Part shown: piece after piece, positions 15,577 through 23,226 of the stretch
Layout: every line of letters starts with the position of its first letter
Position numbering within the stretch: the first letter of the stretch is position 1
From: Pseudomonadota bacterium
GTDB lineage: Bacteria; Pseudomonadota; Gammaproteobacteria; Steroidobacterales; Steroidobacteraceae
Direction: 5' to 3'
Length of the DNA stretch: 42,411 nucleotides
Assembly: GCA_025357635.1 (NCBI GenBank)
Contig: JANXOV010000034.1
Span: 1-42,411 of the forward strand
Position numbers and translations under genes: made by a program
The notes under the pieces: generated by a model
The model's input: only the letters and a program-made list of their open reading frames with translations
The model's database searches: none
What the model was told of the DNA's origin: nothing

Positions 15577-16692
15577 TCAGCCGGCGCCTATCTGCACCCG
15601 GTTGCGGCCCAGCGCCTTGGCGCGATACAGCGCCGCATCGGCATCCGCGAGCAGGCGATCCGCCAGCGGCTTCATGTCGGTCTCGTGCCGCGACGGCGCG
15701 ATGGCGGCGACGCCGACCGACAATGTCAGCACACGCTGCACCTGTGAGGTGAGCGTGATGGGCGTGGCGGCGACGTGTTCACGAATGCGTTCGGCAAGCT
15801 TGGCCGCGTCCGCAGCATTGGCGCCGGGTAGCACGATGGCCAGTTCATCGCCGCCGAAGCGCGCCGCCGTGTCCATGCTGCGAATTTGCGATTCGACCCG
15901 CAGCGCGACTTCCTTCAGGGCGTTGTCGCCGGCCAGGTGGCCGTAGCCGTCATTGATGTTCTTGAAGCGGTCGATGTCCATCATCAGGCAGGCCACGCTG
16001 GAATGCTGGCGCTGCGCCCGGGAGATTTCCTCCTTCAGGCGCTGCTGCAGATAGCGCCGGTTATGCCAGCCGGTGAGGAAGTCCGTGATTCCGGCACGCA
16101 TCAGCCGGGCCCGGTTGGTGGCGTTCTCCACGCACACCGCACCCAATGCGCCCAGATGCGACAAAAAATCCGTGGCGTGATGGCGCGTGAAGCGCGCGGC
16201 ATCACGGCTGCCGAAGCACAGCGCACCGGTCACGCGATCCTTGCGCGGCAGGGGCAGCAGGGCAATGCTTTGCAGATCGTGCGCATGGGAGAACAACAAA
16301 TGATGGTCGGCAGCGACGAAGGGTCCGAGCCAGGGCCGGTGCAGGGCGGTGAATTGCGGAGCGAGCCCCACCAGCGAATCCACAAACAGAACCTGATTGA
16401 ACTCCTCCGGCCGGTCACCGCCGGCGATCAGCAAGTGGCGGATCTCATGCTGCGGATCCAGCAGCGCCACGCTCACGGCATCCAGAGCGTAGGAATCCTT
16501 CAGGCCATCGACCATGGCATGCAGCAGCTGTGCGAGGCTGTCAGCGCGCAACAGCGAAAGCTCCCGATCCTGGGTGCGTTTGAGAAGCACCTCATTGTGG
16601 GCTGCCTCACTGGTCAGCGCGCGCAGCCGCGACTTCAAGTCCTCATTTTCGCGCGCCAATGCATCGGCGCTCGATACTGTATTGGCGTTCAA
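15577..16692 (-). CDS. Diguanylate cyclase with N-terminal DUF484/GAF-like domain
   Basis: A 371-residue soluble protein. An N-terminal coiled coil (about 10-45) precedes a DUF484/GAF-like sensory domain (about 45-190) and a C-terminal GGDEF domain (about 200-365). The active site is intact as GGDEL (280-284), and an RxxD product-inhibition site (R271-D274) sits five residues before it, so it should make c-di-GMP and be feedback-inhibited. The start is a TTG at 16692, supported by GGGAG six bases upstream. It follows tyrA by 23 nt on the same strand, and its stop is 6 nt from the convergent permease stop. The bound signal is unknown. Confidence 0.92.
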   Translation of the reverse strand: MNANTVSSADALARENEDLKSRLRALTSEAAHNEVLLKRTQDRELSLLRADSLAQLLHAMVDGLKDSYALDAVSVALLDPQHEIRHLLIAGGDRPEEFNQVLFVDSLVGLAPQFTALHRPWLGPFVAADHHLLFSHAHDLQSIALLPLPRKDRVTGALCFGSRDAARFTRHHATDFLSHLGALGAVCVENATNRARLMRAGITDFLTGWHNRRYLQQRLKEEISRAQRQHSSVACLMMDIDRFKNINDGYGHLAGDNALKEVALRVESQIRSMDTAARFGGDELAIVLPGANAADAAKLAERIREHVAATPITLTSQVQRVLTLSVGVAAIAPSRHETDMKPLADRLLADADAALYRAKALGRNRVQIGAG

Positions 16693-16715
16693 CGAAAGCT
16701 CCCGCTGCGCATGCG

Positions 16716-17816
16716 CTACGCGCGCGCCGCCGCGCGGACGTCCAGATAGGCACGGCCCTGTTCCATCAGATGCTTGAAGCCGGCGGCGTCTTTGGATTTG
16801 ACCGAGCGCACCAGCTCCTCGACGGAGCGGCGCAAGGCCTCCAGCGACTCGCCACCGTACTCATTCAGGCTTTGTATCTCGTAGTACAGCTCCGGACTTT
16901 CGGCCGCCACTCTTGAAGCCACCTCCAGCTGCGAGTCGAAGGTCGTGCTGGACATTCGCGCCAGCCGCGGCGCGGCTTCGCCGCTGCCGGCGAGCGCCGT
17001 GAAAAAAGCGATGTTCAGCGCATGCGAAAGACCCAGCACGTAAGCGATCAGACGGTCATGTTCATCCAGACTCATGACCACGCGCTCCGCCATGGTGGGC
17101 GCGAACAATTCCTGCGCCTCACGCAGCGCCTGCGCGTTGCCCAGATCGATGAAGATGACATGCCGTCCCGACAGCAGCGCGGTGTCGGGACCGAACATCG
17201 GATGCAGCGAGGTAACCCGGCAGCCGGCGGCGCTGAGCGCCTGCAAACCGCTGCGCAGCGGAGTTTTCAACGAACCTAAGTCGAATATCAAGCCACGCGG
17301 CGCGCGCGCGGCCAGGCCCTGCAGCACCTGGGCGGTGATGCCCAGCGGCGTGGCCAGCACAATCACATCCTGATCCAAGGGATCCTCTTCCCAGCGCTTG
17401 ATCTGCGCAAATCCATGCAGGGACGGCGCCGGATCGGCGATGGTCACATCGAAGCCCTGCGAGGCGAGGAATTCGGCGAACCACCCGCCCATCTTGCCGC
17501 TGCCGCCGACGATCAGGGCGCGCTTGCCCGTGCCGCGGGCGAGCGCGGCAACGCCGGCCTGCTCCTGCGTGGCAAGAGAGGAATCGATGAGCTGGCGCAG
17601 AATGGATTCGGCGAGTTCGGGCGAGATCTTGAGCCGCTGCGCGGTGGTGCGCGCGCGCAGGATGACTTCACGTTCGCGCGCGAAATCGCGGGTGGCGCGG
17701 CCCGTGGCGCGCTTGACGACGGCAACCTGCTGGCTCAACGCCTGGCGATGAGCGACCAACTCCAGCAGTTGAGTATCCAGCGCCGTCAGTTCGAGGCGCA
17801 ATTCATCCAAAGTCAT
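16716..17816 (-). CDS. tyrA: Bifunctional chorismate mutase/prephenate dehydrogenase (T-protein)
   Basis: A 366-residue enzyme for tyrosine synthesis, converting chorismate to prephenate and prephenate to 4-hydroxyphenylpyruvate with NAD. Residues 1-90 form an AroQ-type chorismate mutase ([19 protein letters not shown]; basic and acidic active-site residues such as R43 and E50 in [10 protein letters not shown]). Then comes the Rossmann motif [12 protein letters not shown] (101-112) of the dehydrogenase, and later [10 protein letters not shown]. Order and length match E. coli TyrA (373 residues). The diguanylate cyclase gene lies downstream on the same strand. No leader peptide or TyrR-type operator was recognised. 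Confidence 0.96.
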   Translation of the reverse strand: MTLDELRLELTALDTQLLELVAHRQALSQQVAVVKRATGRATRDFAREREVILRARTTAQRLKISPELAESILRQLIDSSLATQEQAGVAALARGTGKRALIVGGSGKMGGWFAEFLASQGFDVTIADPAPSLHGFAQIKRWEEDPLDQDVIVLATPLGITAQVLQGLAARAPRGLIFDLGSLKTPLRSGLQALSAAGCRVTSLHPMFGPDTALLSGRHVIFIDLGNAQALREAQELFAPTMAERVVMSLDEHDRLIAYVLGLSHALNIAFFTALAGSGEAAPRLARMSSTTFDSQLEVASRVAAESPELYYEIQSLNEYGGESLEALRRSVEELVRSVKSKDAAGFKHLMEQGRAYLDVRAAARA

Positions 17817-17854
17817 CGGGAGGAGCGTCCCCTCAATATGCAGTCCGACGCTCC

Positions 17855-18283
17855 TCAGTGCAGGTTGAACTGAATCACGACACCCAGGTCGTCGAACCAG
17901 CCGCCCCCATCGTAGTAGGGAGCGTAATAGCTCGGAGCGTAATAGCTGGGCGCATAATAGCGCGGCGCATAGCCATAGTACGGGCGATAACCGTAATGAG
18001 GGTGATAACCCCGGTAGTCGTTGCTCCAGTACGAGCCGCGATAGCCGTCATGGCGCCAGTCATCCCGACGATAATCGCCCGACGGCCGGCCGTAGCCATA
18101 CTGCCGGTCATGGCCGCGATAGCCGCCCCCGTGATCCCCATACCCACGCCGGTCGTGGTCCCAGTGGCCGCGCGACTCACCGCCGCGCGAACGCTCGTAT
18201 GAACCGTGGTCATCCGCGTGCGCCGCCGTCGTGGCAAACGCGCTGGCAAGCACCGCCGCCGCCGCCAAGATCTTGATGTTCAT
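17855..18283 (-). CDS. Secreted Gly/Tyr/Arg/His-rich small protein
   Basis: A 142-residue protein not assigned to a family. It has a clear Sec signal peptide ([23 protein letters not shown], cleavage after residue 23). The mature part is low-complexity: residues 24-75 rich in Gly, Arg, Asp and His, residues 80-135 rich in Tyr with repeated YYAPS, and a short ordered end ([12 protein letters not shown]). The ATG at 18283 has AGGAG five bases upstream. It is encoded between tyrA (same strand) and divergent pdxH. Composition suggests a surface, adhesive or metal-binding role, as in other YGR-rich exported proteins, but no function is established. Confidence 0.75.
   Translation of the reverse strand: MNIKILAAAAVLASAFATTAAHADDHGSYERSRGGESRGHWDHDRRGYGDHGGGYRGHDRQYGYGRPSGDYRRDDWRHDGYRGSYWSNDYRGYHPHYGYRPYYGYAPRYYAPSYYAPSYYAPYYDGGGWFDDLGVVIQFNLH
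17921..17965 (-). repeat. Three tandem 15-nt units encoding YYAPS
   Basis: Three consecutive 15-nt units (17921-17935, 17936-17950, 17951-17965), the first two differing at a single base, encode the repeated Tyr-Tyr-Ala-Pro-Ser/Arg motif of the secreted protein on the minus strand. A fourth, degraded unit may precede at 17906. Being in multiples of three, unit gain or loss would change length without a frameshift. Confidence 0.8.
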
Positions 18284-18354
18284 GGGAACTCCTGGTTATC
18301 CGACATTACGGCGAAGATAGTAGCAGCAGGCGGCTGAACCGTAGCTGAATCGGC

Positions 18355-18360
18355 TAAAAT
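18355..18360 (+). promoter_or_regulatory. Possible -10 element just before pdxH
   Basis: TAAAAT differs from the consensus -10 at one base and ends six bases before the pdxH ATG. If used, transcription would begin at or next to the start codon, giving a leaderless mRNA. The corresponding -35 region has no good match, so this is tentative. Confidence 0.25.
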
Positions 18361-18366
18361 GAGCCT

Positions 18367-19035
18367 ATGGACCTGCCCACACAGTCACTGCCCTCGCCGC
18401 TGCCGGCCAATCCCTTCACCGTGGCCTCCGACTGGCTGGACGAAGCCTGCCGGGATGCCGCGCAGCCGAATCCCAATTGCATGGTGCTGGCGACCGTCGA
18501 TGCCGAGGGCCTGCCCTCGGCACGCGTAGTCTTATGCAAGGAAATTTTGGTCGAGCGCGGCGAGGTGGTTTTTTACACCAACTACGAATCGCGCAAAGGC
18601 CGCGAGCTGGCGGCAACCGGCCGCGCAGCCGTGGTGTTTCATTGGGATCATCGCCATCGCCAGGTGCGCATCGAAGGCCGCGTCGAACGCCTGACCGAAG
18701 CTCAGAGCGATGCCTACTTTGCCAGCCGGCCCTGGCAGAGCAAGCTCGGCGCCTGGTCGAGCCGGCAGAGTCAGCCCATCGCCTCGCTCGCCGCCATGAA
18801 GGAGCAGGTGCGCAACACCGCCCGGCATTTCGACATCGCCTACGACGGACCCGGCACGCCGGAGCCGTCCACGGTGACTTCGGAAATCCCCCGGCCTCTG
18901 CATTGGGGCGGATTCAGCCTCAGGGCCGAGGCCATCGAGTTATGGATAGAAGGCCAGTTCCGCATCCACGAGCGAGTACGCTGGTCGCGCCTCTCGCCGG
19001 AGCAAGAGTGGAGCGCGGAGCGGTTGCAGCCCTAG
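18367..19035 (+). CDS. pdxH: Pyridoxamine 5'-phosphate oxidase
   Basis: A 222-residue FMN enzyme that oxidises pyridoxine or pyridoxamine 5'-phosphate to pyridoxal 5'-phosphate. FMN-binding and substrate segments typical of PdxH are clear: MVLATVDAEGLPSARVVLCK, FYTNYESRKGRELA, AVVFHWDHRHRQVRIEG, and the C-terminal WGGFSLRAEAIELWIEGQFRIHER. The length is as expected. It has no strong Shine-Dalgarno; a TAAAAT hexamer ends only 6 nt before the ATG. It leads a tight same-strand series (CPXCG protein 7 nt later, metalloprotease-like protein, ABC ATPase). Confidence 0.96.
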   Translation: MDLPTQSLPSPLPANPFTVASDWLDEACRDAAQPNPNCMVLATVDAEGLPSARVVLCKEILVERGEVVFYTNYESRKGRELAATGRAAVVFHWDHRHRQVRIEGRVERLTEAQSDAYFASRPWQSKLGAWSSRQSQPIASLAAMKEQVRNTARHFDIAYDGPGTPEPSTVTSEIPRPLHWGGFSLRAEAIELWIEGQFRIHERVRWSRLSPEQEWSAERLQP

Positions 19036-19042
19036 TGCCGCG

Positions 19043-19231
19043 ATGGACCTGCTGCAGCCTCACGAGGTCACCTGTCCGCATTGCTGGGAGCGGATCACCG
19101 TGACCTTGGACCTGTCGGAACCTGCGCAGTCCTATATCGAAGACTGCCCTGTGTGTTGCAAGGCCATCGCCGTGTCGTATGCCTCGCACGATGGGCAGGT
19201 CGATGATCTCAGCGCTGATGCCGCCGATTGA
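19043..19231 (+). CDS. CPXCG motif-containing cysteine-rich small protein
   Basis: A 62-residue protein with two cysteine pairs, CPHC (residues 11-14) and CPVCC (about 35-39), matching the small zinc-ribbon-like CPXCG family. These proteins probably bind zinc; their role is not established. It starts 7 nt after pdxH and its stop (TGA, 19229-19231) lies 47 nt before the preferred start of the metalloprotease-like gene. An alternative TTG of that next gene would overlap the stop by 4 nt. The acidic tail (DDLSADAAD) is typical of the family. Confidence 0.85.
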   Translation: MDLLQPHEVTCPHCWERITVTLDLSEPAQSYIEDCPVCCKAIAVSYASHDGQVDDLSADAAD

Positions 19232-19278
19232 AACCGGCGCAGCCCAGCAACCGAGGAGCCCGTCGCGAAGGCTTTCGC

Positions 19279-20046
19279 ATGCTGCGCATATTGGCGCTGC
19301 TGCTGGTGCTGCTGCTGGTTGCGGTGGGCACCTGGCGCGATCGGGTGCGAAGCACCCAGTGGCGCGTGCCGCTGTTCGTGGCGATCTACCCGGTGGCCGC
19401 GGACGACAGTGCGAGGACCAGCGCCTATGTCGCGGCATTGAGCGGCGAACGCTTCGCCTCCATCGATCGATTCTTCGCAGCGCAAGCGCGGCGCTATGAC
19501 CTCGCGTTGCAGACCCCGCTGCAAACGCGCCTGAAGCCGGCCTTGCACGAGCGGCCGCCTGAACGCCGCGCCGACGCCGGAATGATCGATACGCTGCTGT
19601 GGAGCTTGAAGCTGCGCTATTGGGCCTCGCGCCAGACCGCTCACGCGAGCGAGCCCGCCGACATCCGGATATTCGTGCTCTACCACGATCCGGCGCTGAG
19701 CCCGAGCGTGCCGCATTCTCTGGGGCTGCAAAAAGGGTTGATCGGTGTGGTGTACGCGTTCGCGCAAGAAGACATGGACGGCGGCAATGACATGGTCATC
19801 GCACACGAAATCCTGCATACGCTCGGCGCCACCGACAAGTACGACTACGCCACCGACGCGCCGCGCTTTCCCGATGGCTACGGCGACCCGGCGCAATCGC
19901 CGCTGTTTCCCCAGGCCACCGCCGAGGTGATGGGCGGGCGGCGGATGATCTCGCAGACCCGCTGGGAACAGCCTGCGGGCCTTGACGAAGTGGTCATCGG
20001 TGCATCGACAGCACTCGAAATACGCTGGTTGCCGCATGCTTCTTGA
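19279..20046 (+). CDS. Membrane-anchored HExxHxxGxxD metalloprotease-like protein
   Basis: A 255-residue protein of no named family that I recognise. An N-terminal hydrophobic helix (about 1-19, LRILALLLVLLLVAVG) acts as signal anchor, so the rest is periplasmic. The zinc-protease signature HEILHTLGATD gives H176, E177, H180 and D186, the HExxHxxGxxD layout used by snapalysin-type metzincin-like enzymes, followed by KYDYATD. The ATG at 19279 has AAGG seven bases upstream; a TTG at 19228 is the alternative. The 3' end overlaps the ABC ATPase start by 11 nt, so the two are probably co-translated. Peptidase activity is likely but the substrate is unknown. Confidence 0.75.
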   Translation: MLRILALLLVLLLVAVGTWRDRVRSTQWRVPLFVAIYPVAADDSARTSAYVAALSGERFASIDRFFAAQARRYDLALQTPLQTRLKPALHERPPERRADAGMIDTLLWSLKLRYWASRQTAHASEPADIRIFVLYHDPALSPSVPHSLGLQKGLIGVVYAFAQEDMDGGNDMVIAHEILHTLGATDKYDYATDAPRFPDGYGDPAQSPLFPQATAEVMGGRRMISQTRWEQPAGLDEVVIGASTALEIRWLPHAS

Positions 20047-20797
20047 ATGCCGCGCACTGGATGTCAGCGTCAGCGGACGCCACCTGATTCAACGCCTGGA
20101 CCTGAGCGTGGGTGCGGGACATCTGCTCGCCGTGCTTGGTCCCAACGGCGCGGGCAAGACGCTGTTGATGCACACGCTCGCGGGCATGCGCCCGCCCGCC
20201 GGCGGGGAGATCTTGATTGGCGGCCGGCGCATCGGTCTGTGGCACAAGCGTGACCTGGCGCGCACGCTCGCGCTGCTGCCGCAGAATGTCGAGGATCCGT
20301 TTCCCGCCACCGTGCTGGAAACGGTACTGCTAGGACGCCATCCGCATATTTCGCGCTGGCGATGGGAAAATGCAGAGGACGTGGCGTTGGCGCGCGCCGC
20401 CATCGAATCGGTCGGACTGCAAGGCTATGAAGAGCGCGATGTTTTCACCTTGAGCGGCGGTGAGCGGCGGCGCGCGGCGATTGCGGCCGTTTTCGCACAG
20501 GCGCCGACCGTTTTTCTGATGGATGAGCCGACCAATCACCTGGACCCCAGTCATCAACTGGAAGCGTTGAAACTGTTGCGCGAGCGCGCCGATGCCGGTG
20601 CGGCCGTCATCGTCACGATTCACGATGCCAACCTGGCCGCGCGCTTTGCCGATCAGGCATTGTTGATCGAACCGCGCGGCGCGTGGACCTGCGGCAGCGC
20701 AAGTCAAACCATCAACGAAGACAACCTGTCTCGTTTGTACAGCACGCGCTTCCAGTGCGTGCAGCGCGACGGACGGCGGATCTTTTACCAGGCCTGA
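20036..20797 (+). CDS. FecE/BtuD-type ABC transporter ATP-binding protein
   Basis: A 253-residue ATPase with Walker A GPNGAGKT (35-42), Q-loop LLPQ, signature LSGGE (139-143), Walker B VFLMDEPTNHLD (159-170) and the H-loop (TIHD). The sequence places it with the iron-siderophore/haem/B12 importer ATPases (FecE, FhuC, BtuD), and it is the natural partner of the permease at 14596-15570, although 4.5 kb and genes on both strands separate them. ATG at 20036 lies inside the end of the metalloprotease-like gene. Cobalamin is the favoured cargo because of the adenosyltransferase at 24964; this is inference. Confidence 0.9.
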   Translation: MLLECRALDVSVSGRHLIQRLDLSVGAGHLLAVLGPNGAGKTLLMHTLAGMRPPAGGEILIGGRRIGLWHKRDLARTLALLPQNVEDPFPATVLETVLLGRHPHISRWRWENAEDVALARAAIESVGLQGYEERDVFTLSGGERRRAAIAAVFAQAPTVFLMDEPTNHLDPSHQLEALKLLRERADAGAAVIVTIHDANLAARFADQALLIEPRGAWTCGSASQTINEDNLSRLYSTRFQCVQRDGRRIFYQA

Positions 20798-20824
20798 CGC
20801 TACCCGCCGGCCGGCGCGCAGCAT

Positions 20825-21589
20825 TCAGCCCAGGGCCGTGAGGATCTGCGCGTGCAAGATCGGGTTTGCCGCCAATACGGTGGTGGTGTTCAGCGTCACC
20901 GGCGCGCCGTCCAGTTGAGTAAATTTGCCGCCTGCCTCGGTGACGATCGCCACCAGCGCCGCGATGTCCAGAATATTCACGTCGGATTCGATCACCGCGT
21001 CGATTTTTCCCGCAGCGAGCAGATGATAGTGCAGGAAATCGCCATAGCCGCGAATGCGGCTCACCTGCGCCACCAGCGCGCCATAGCGGGTCCATGCTGG
21101 GCCGGATGCCAGTGTCTTGAGATTGCCCGCGGACAGCGCGGCGGCGGACAGCGTATCGATGCTGCTGACGTGCAGTGCCTGACCGTTCAGAAACGCGCCA
21201 TAGCCGGATTGCGCGTAGGCGATCTCGCCGTAAACCGGCGCACTGGATACGCCCAGCACGATGCGGCCTTCGCGCATCAATGCGATCTGGGTCGAGAACA
21301 TCGGGTACTCGCGCACGAACGCCTTGGTGCCGTCGATGGGGTCCACCAGCCACAGATTGCTCGACTCCAACGCATGCGTGCCGGTTTCCTCGCCGTAAAA
21401 ACCGTAATCAGGAAAGCGGGTCTGCAGAATGTCGCGAATGGCGATTTCGCATTGCACATCGGCCTCGGTGACCGGCGACTTGTCGGCCTTGATCCGCACG
21501 CTCAGATTGCGCCGATACAAGCTGCGGGCAATATCCGCCGCGGCGGTCGCGGCATCCAATGCAGCTTGCAGTTCGGAAGAATGTGTCAT
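20825..21589 (-). CDS. Inositol monophosphatase-family phosphatase
   Basis: A 254-residue Mg-dependent phosphatase of the IMPase superfamily. Metal and substrate motifs are intact: GEETG (E67-E68 region), DPIDGTKAF (83-91) and a C-terminal Asp motif (NILDIAAL). The superfamily includes inositol-1-phosphatase, HisN histidinol-phosphatase, CysQ and FBPase; this sequence most resembles the HisN-like/IMPase group, but the substrate cannot be fixed from sequence. The ATG at 21589 begins the conserved domain; the open frame continues upstream to 21745 with a low-complexity Arg-rich stretch that looks non-coding. It is convergent with the ABC ATPase (27 nt apart). Confidence 0.9.
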   Translation of the reverse strand: MTHSSELQAALDAATAAADIARSLYRRNLSVRIKADKSPVTEADVQCEIAIRDILQTRFPDYGFYGEETGTHALESSNLWLVDPIDGTKAFVREYPMFSTQIALMREGRIVLGVSSAPVYGEIAYAQSGYGAFLNGQALHVSSIDTLSAAALSAGNLKTLASGPAWTRYGALVAQVSRIRGYGDFLHYHLLAAGKIDAVIESDVNILDIAALVAIVTEAGGKFTQLDGAPVTLNTTTVLAANPILHAQILTALG

Positions 21590-21870
21590 GCGCGAAACGA
21601 ATGGTAGCAGCCTGCTGGCGCGCCGGGCACGGCGCCGGCGCGCGGCCGTGCTGTACGCGGGTGTGCGCCACGCCCAAAGGTTAATGAATGGCATAAGCTC
21701 GCCGACCGGCGCGTTCCGGCGCCCGCCTTTGCTGACTCGCCGCATTATGTAGACTCGCAGGCCCTGCTGATCGCCTTGCGGACAGGCATACTGTGACCGA
21801 TCTGCCCCCGCGCCGAGCGCCAGAGGCGTATCTCTTTCACTGCGGGAAACCGCGACGCAAGAGGTCCCTC

Positions 21871-22335
21871 ATGCCCAGCGGAGCAAAATCAGCGACTAGC
21901 GCCCGAACGATCCCGGCGGCGCTTCGGTGGTCACGGGTTGGAGCGGTCCTGCTGCTGCCCTTCATCGCCCTGACCGCGCGTGCCGAGCCGCCGGCTTCTT
22001 CGGCGATCAGCGCCGCGACCCGGCTCGATTTGCACTTGCTGGCTCAGGCCACCCCCTGCCGTGTGCCGGAGTTGCGGGCAAGGGTCTTCCCGGCCACGTT
22101 CACACAACTCACCGATCTGAGTTCGCGCGACTATCTGCGAGATCTGTCCCTGCCGACCATGGGCGGGGACGGACGCGGCGTGCGCGACCAGTCGCCGACG
22201 GAGCAGATGGTGCGCCAGGTTCGCAAGGAGGGCTTGCCGCTGGCGCGGCTGTGGCAGAACGACCAGGCCCTGGTGTCGCTGGGCTTGAACCGCAGGGGCA
22301 AGCCCGGCTTGTGGATCATTCAAAAAACGCGCTAG
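21871..22335 (+). CDS. Exported protein of unknown function
   Basis: A 154-residue protein, not recognised. After a basic N region a hydrophobic core (VGAVLLLPFIALTA, about 23-36) and ARA site at 36-38 predict a Sec signal peptide. The mature part includes one Cys in TPCRVPELR, a segment DLSSRDYLRDLSLP, and a basic C-terminal half ending LGLNRRGKPGLWIIQ, which reads like a compact folded domain. The ATG at 21871 has AAGAGG seven bases upstream, better than an in-frame GTG at 21793. It stands alone between the divergent IMPase gene and the fasciclin gene 123 nt downstream. Confidence 0.65.
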   Translation: MPSGAKSATSARTIPAALRWSRVGAVLLLPFIALTARAEPPASSAISAATRLDLHLLAQATPCRVPELRARVFPATFTQLTDLSSRDYLRDLSLPTMGGDGRGVRDQSPTEQMVRQVRKEGLPLARLWQNDQALVSLGLNRRGKPGLWIIQKTR

Positions 22336-22458
22336 CAGACGGCTGATGAGCCGCTGAATCCAAATCCGCGCCGATTCCGAACAGCTAAAAGCGCCGATAC
22401 GGGGCCAGACCGGCCGTGCGCTGAAACATGCTATTCAATCAATTTAGGAGTCTTGACC

Positions 22459-23010
22459 ATGCTCACTCGTCGTCATTTGTTTGGTTTCGTTGCGGTTGCA
22501 TTTGCCGCATTCTCTATTTCCGCGGTGCAGGCGGCTGATGCGCCCGCGGCCAACACCTCGTCGATCAGCCTGCCGGACTTCACCAAAGTGGTGCGCGTGC
22601 ACGGCACCATCGTTGATGTGGCGGTGAGCAATCCCAATTTTTCCACACTCGTCAGCGTGTTGTCGGCGACGAATCTGGTCTCGACGCTGCAGGGACCGGG
22701 ACCCTACACAGTTTTCGCGCCCACCAATGCGGCGTTCGCCAAGATCCCAGCGCCGTTACTGAACTATCTTGTATCCAATCCGGACGTTCTGAAAAAGGTG
22801 CTGCTGTATCACGTGGCGCCGGGCATCAAGGACCTGCGCTTTCAGTTCATTCCCGGCGACTTCAAGAGCGTGCAAGGGCAGCGCGTCTACGCCAAGGCGA
22901 CTCAAACGAATCTGCGCATCAACAATTCTATTGTTCAGGGCAAGGTCATCCGCACCGACAATGGCGTGATCTATGTCATCGACAGCGTGCTGCTGCCGCA
23001 ATTCCGTTGA
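22459..23010 (+). CDS. Secreted fasciclin (FAS1) domain protein
   Basis: A 183-residue exported protein with a signal peptide (1-26, cleavage around VQA-A) and one FAS1 domain (about 48-183). Typical FAS1 features are visible: LVSVLSATNLVSTLQGPGPYTVFAPTNAAFAKIP (H1 region) and LLYHVAPG followed by the C-terminal GVIYVIDSVLLP (H2). The ATG at 22459 has GGAG eight bases upstream. Bacterial single-FAS1 proteins are implicated in adhesion or biofilm matrix, without known catalytic activity. A very long hairpin (23033-23073) follows the stop codon. Confidence 0.92.
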   Translation: MLTRRHLFGFVAVAFAAFSISAVQAADAPAANTSSISLPDFTKVVRVHGTIVDVAVSNPNFSTLVSVLSATNLVSTLQGPGPYTVFAPTNAAFAKIPAPLLNYLVSNPDVLKKVLLYHVAPGIKDLRFQFIPGDFKSVQGQRVYAKATQTNLRINNSIVQGKVIRTDNGVIYVIDSVLLPQFR

Positions 23011-23032
23011 CAGGGAAAGGCCCATGTGAACC

Positions 23033-23073
23033 GGCGCCGAAGGATGACCATCATCTGGTCATACTTCGGCGCC
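23033..23073. terminator. Long near-perfect hairpin after the fasciclin gene
   Basis: Two 18-nt arms (23033-23050 and 23056-23073) pair with a single G/A mismatch around a 5-nt loop. The arms begin GGCGCCGAAG and end CTTCGGCGCC. It starts 22 nt after the fasciclin stop, where a terminator or 3'-end stabiliser is expected. There is no T-run after it on the plus strand or, read in reverse, on the minus strand. It could also be an intergenic repeat element. Confidence 0.6.
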
Positions 23074-23226
23074 CGCTTAGGCTCTGTCCGGTCTAAGTCG
23101 AGAGGGTCGCCTCAGCCGGGCACGATCGGTTACCATCGCTGCCGCAACCGATTGGCGCAGATGCAAGAAGGGGACACGAGGGCAGGTTTGCGCGGCAACG
23201 CACCGGGCCTTCTGCAAACATCACTC

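Noticed and set aside
21590-21745. N-terminal extension of the IMPase-family gene
   Set aside because: The added residues are Arg-rich low complexity and absent from the family; the ATG at 21589 begins the conserved part.
21590-21870. Possible tRNA or small RNA in the divergent gap upstream of the exported unknown protein
   Set aside because: No T-loop GTTCGA-type motif, acceptor pairing or terminator was found; only GC-rich short palindromes.
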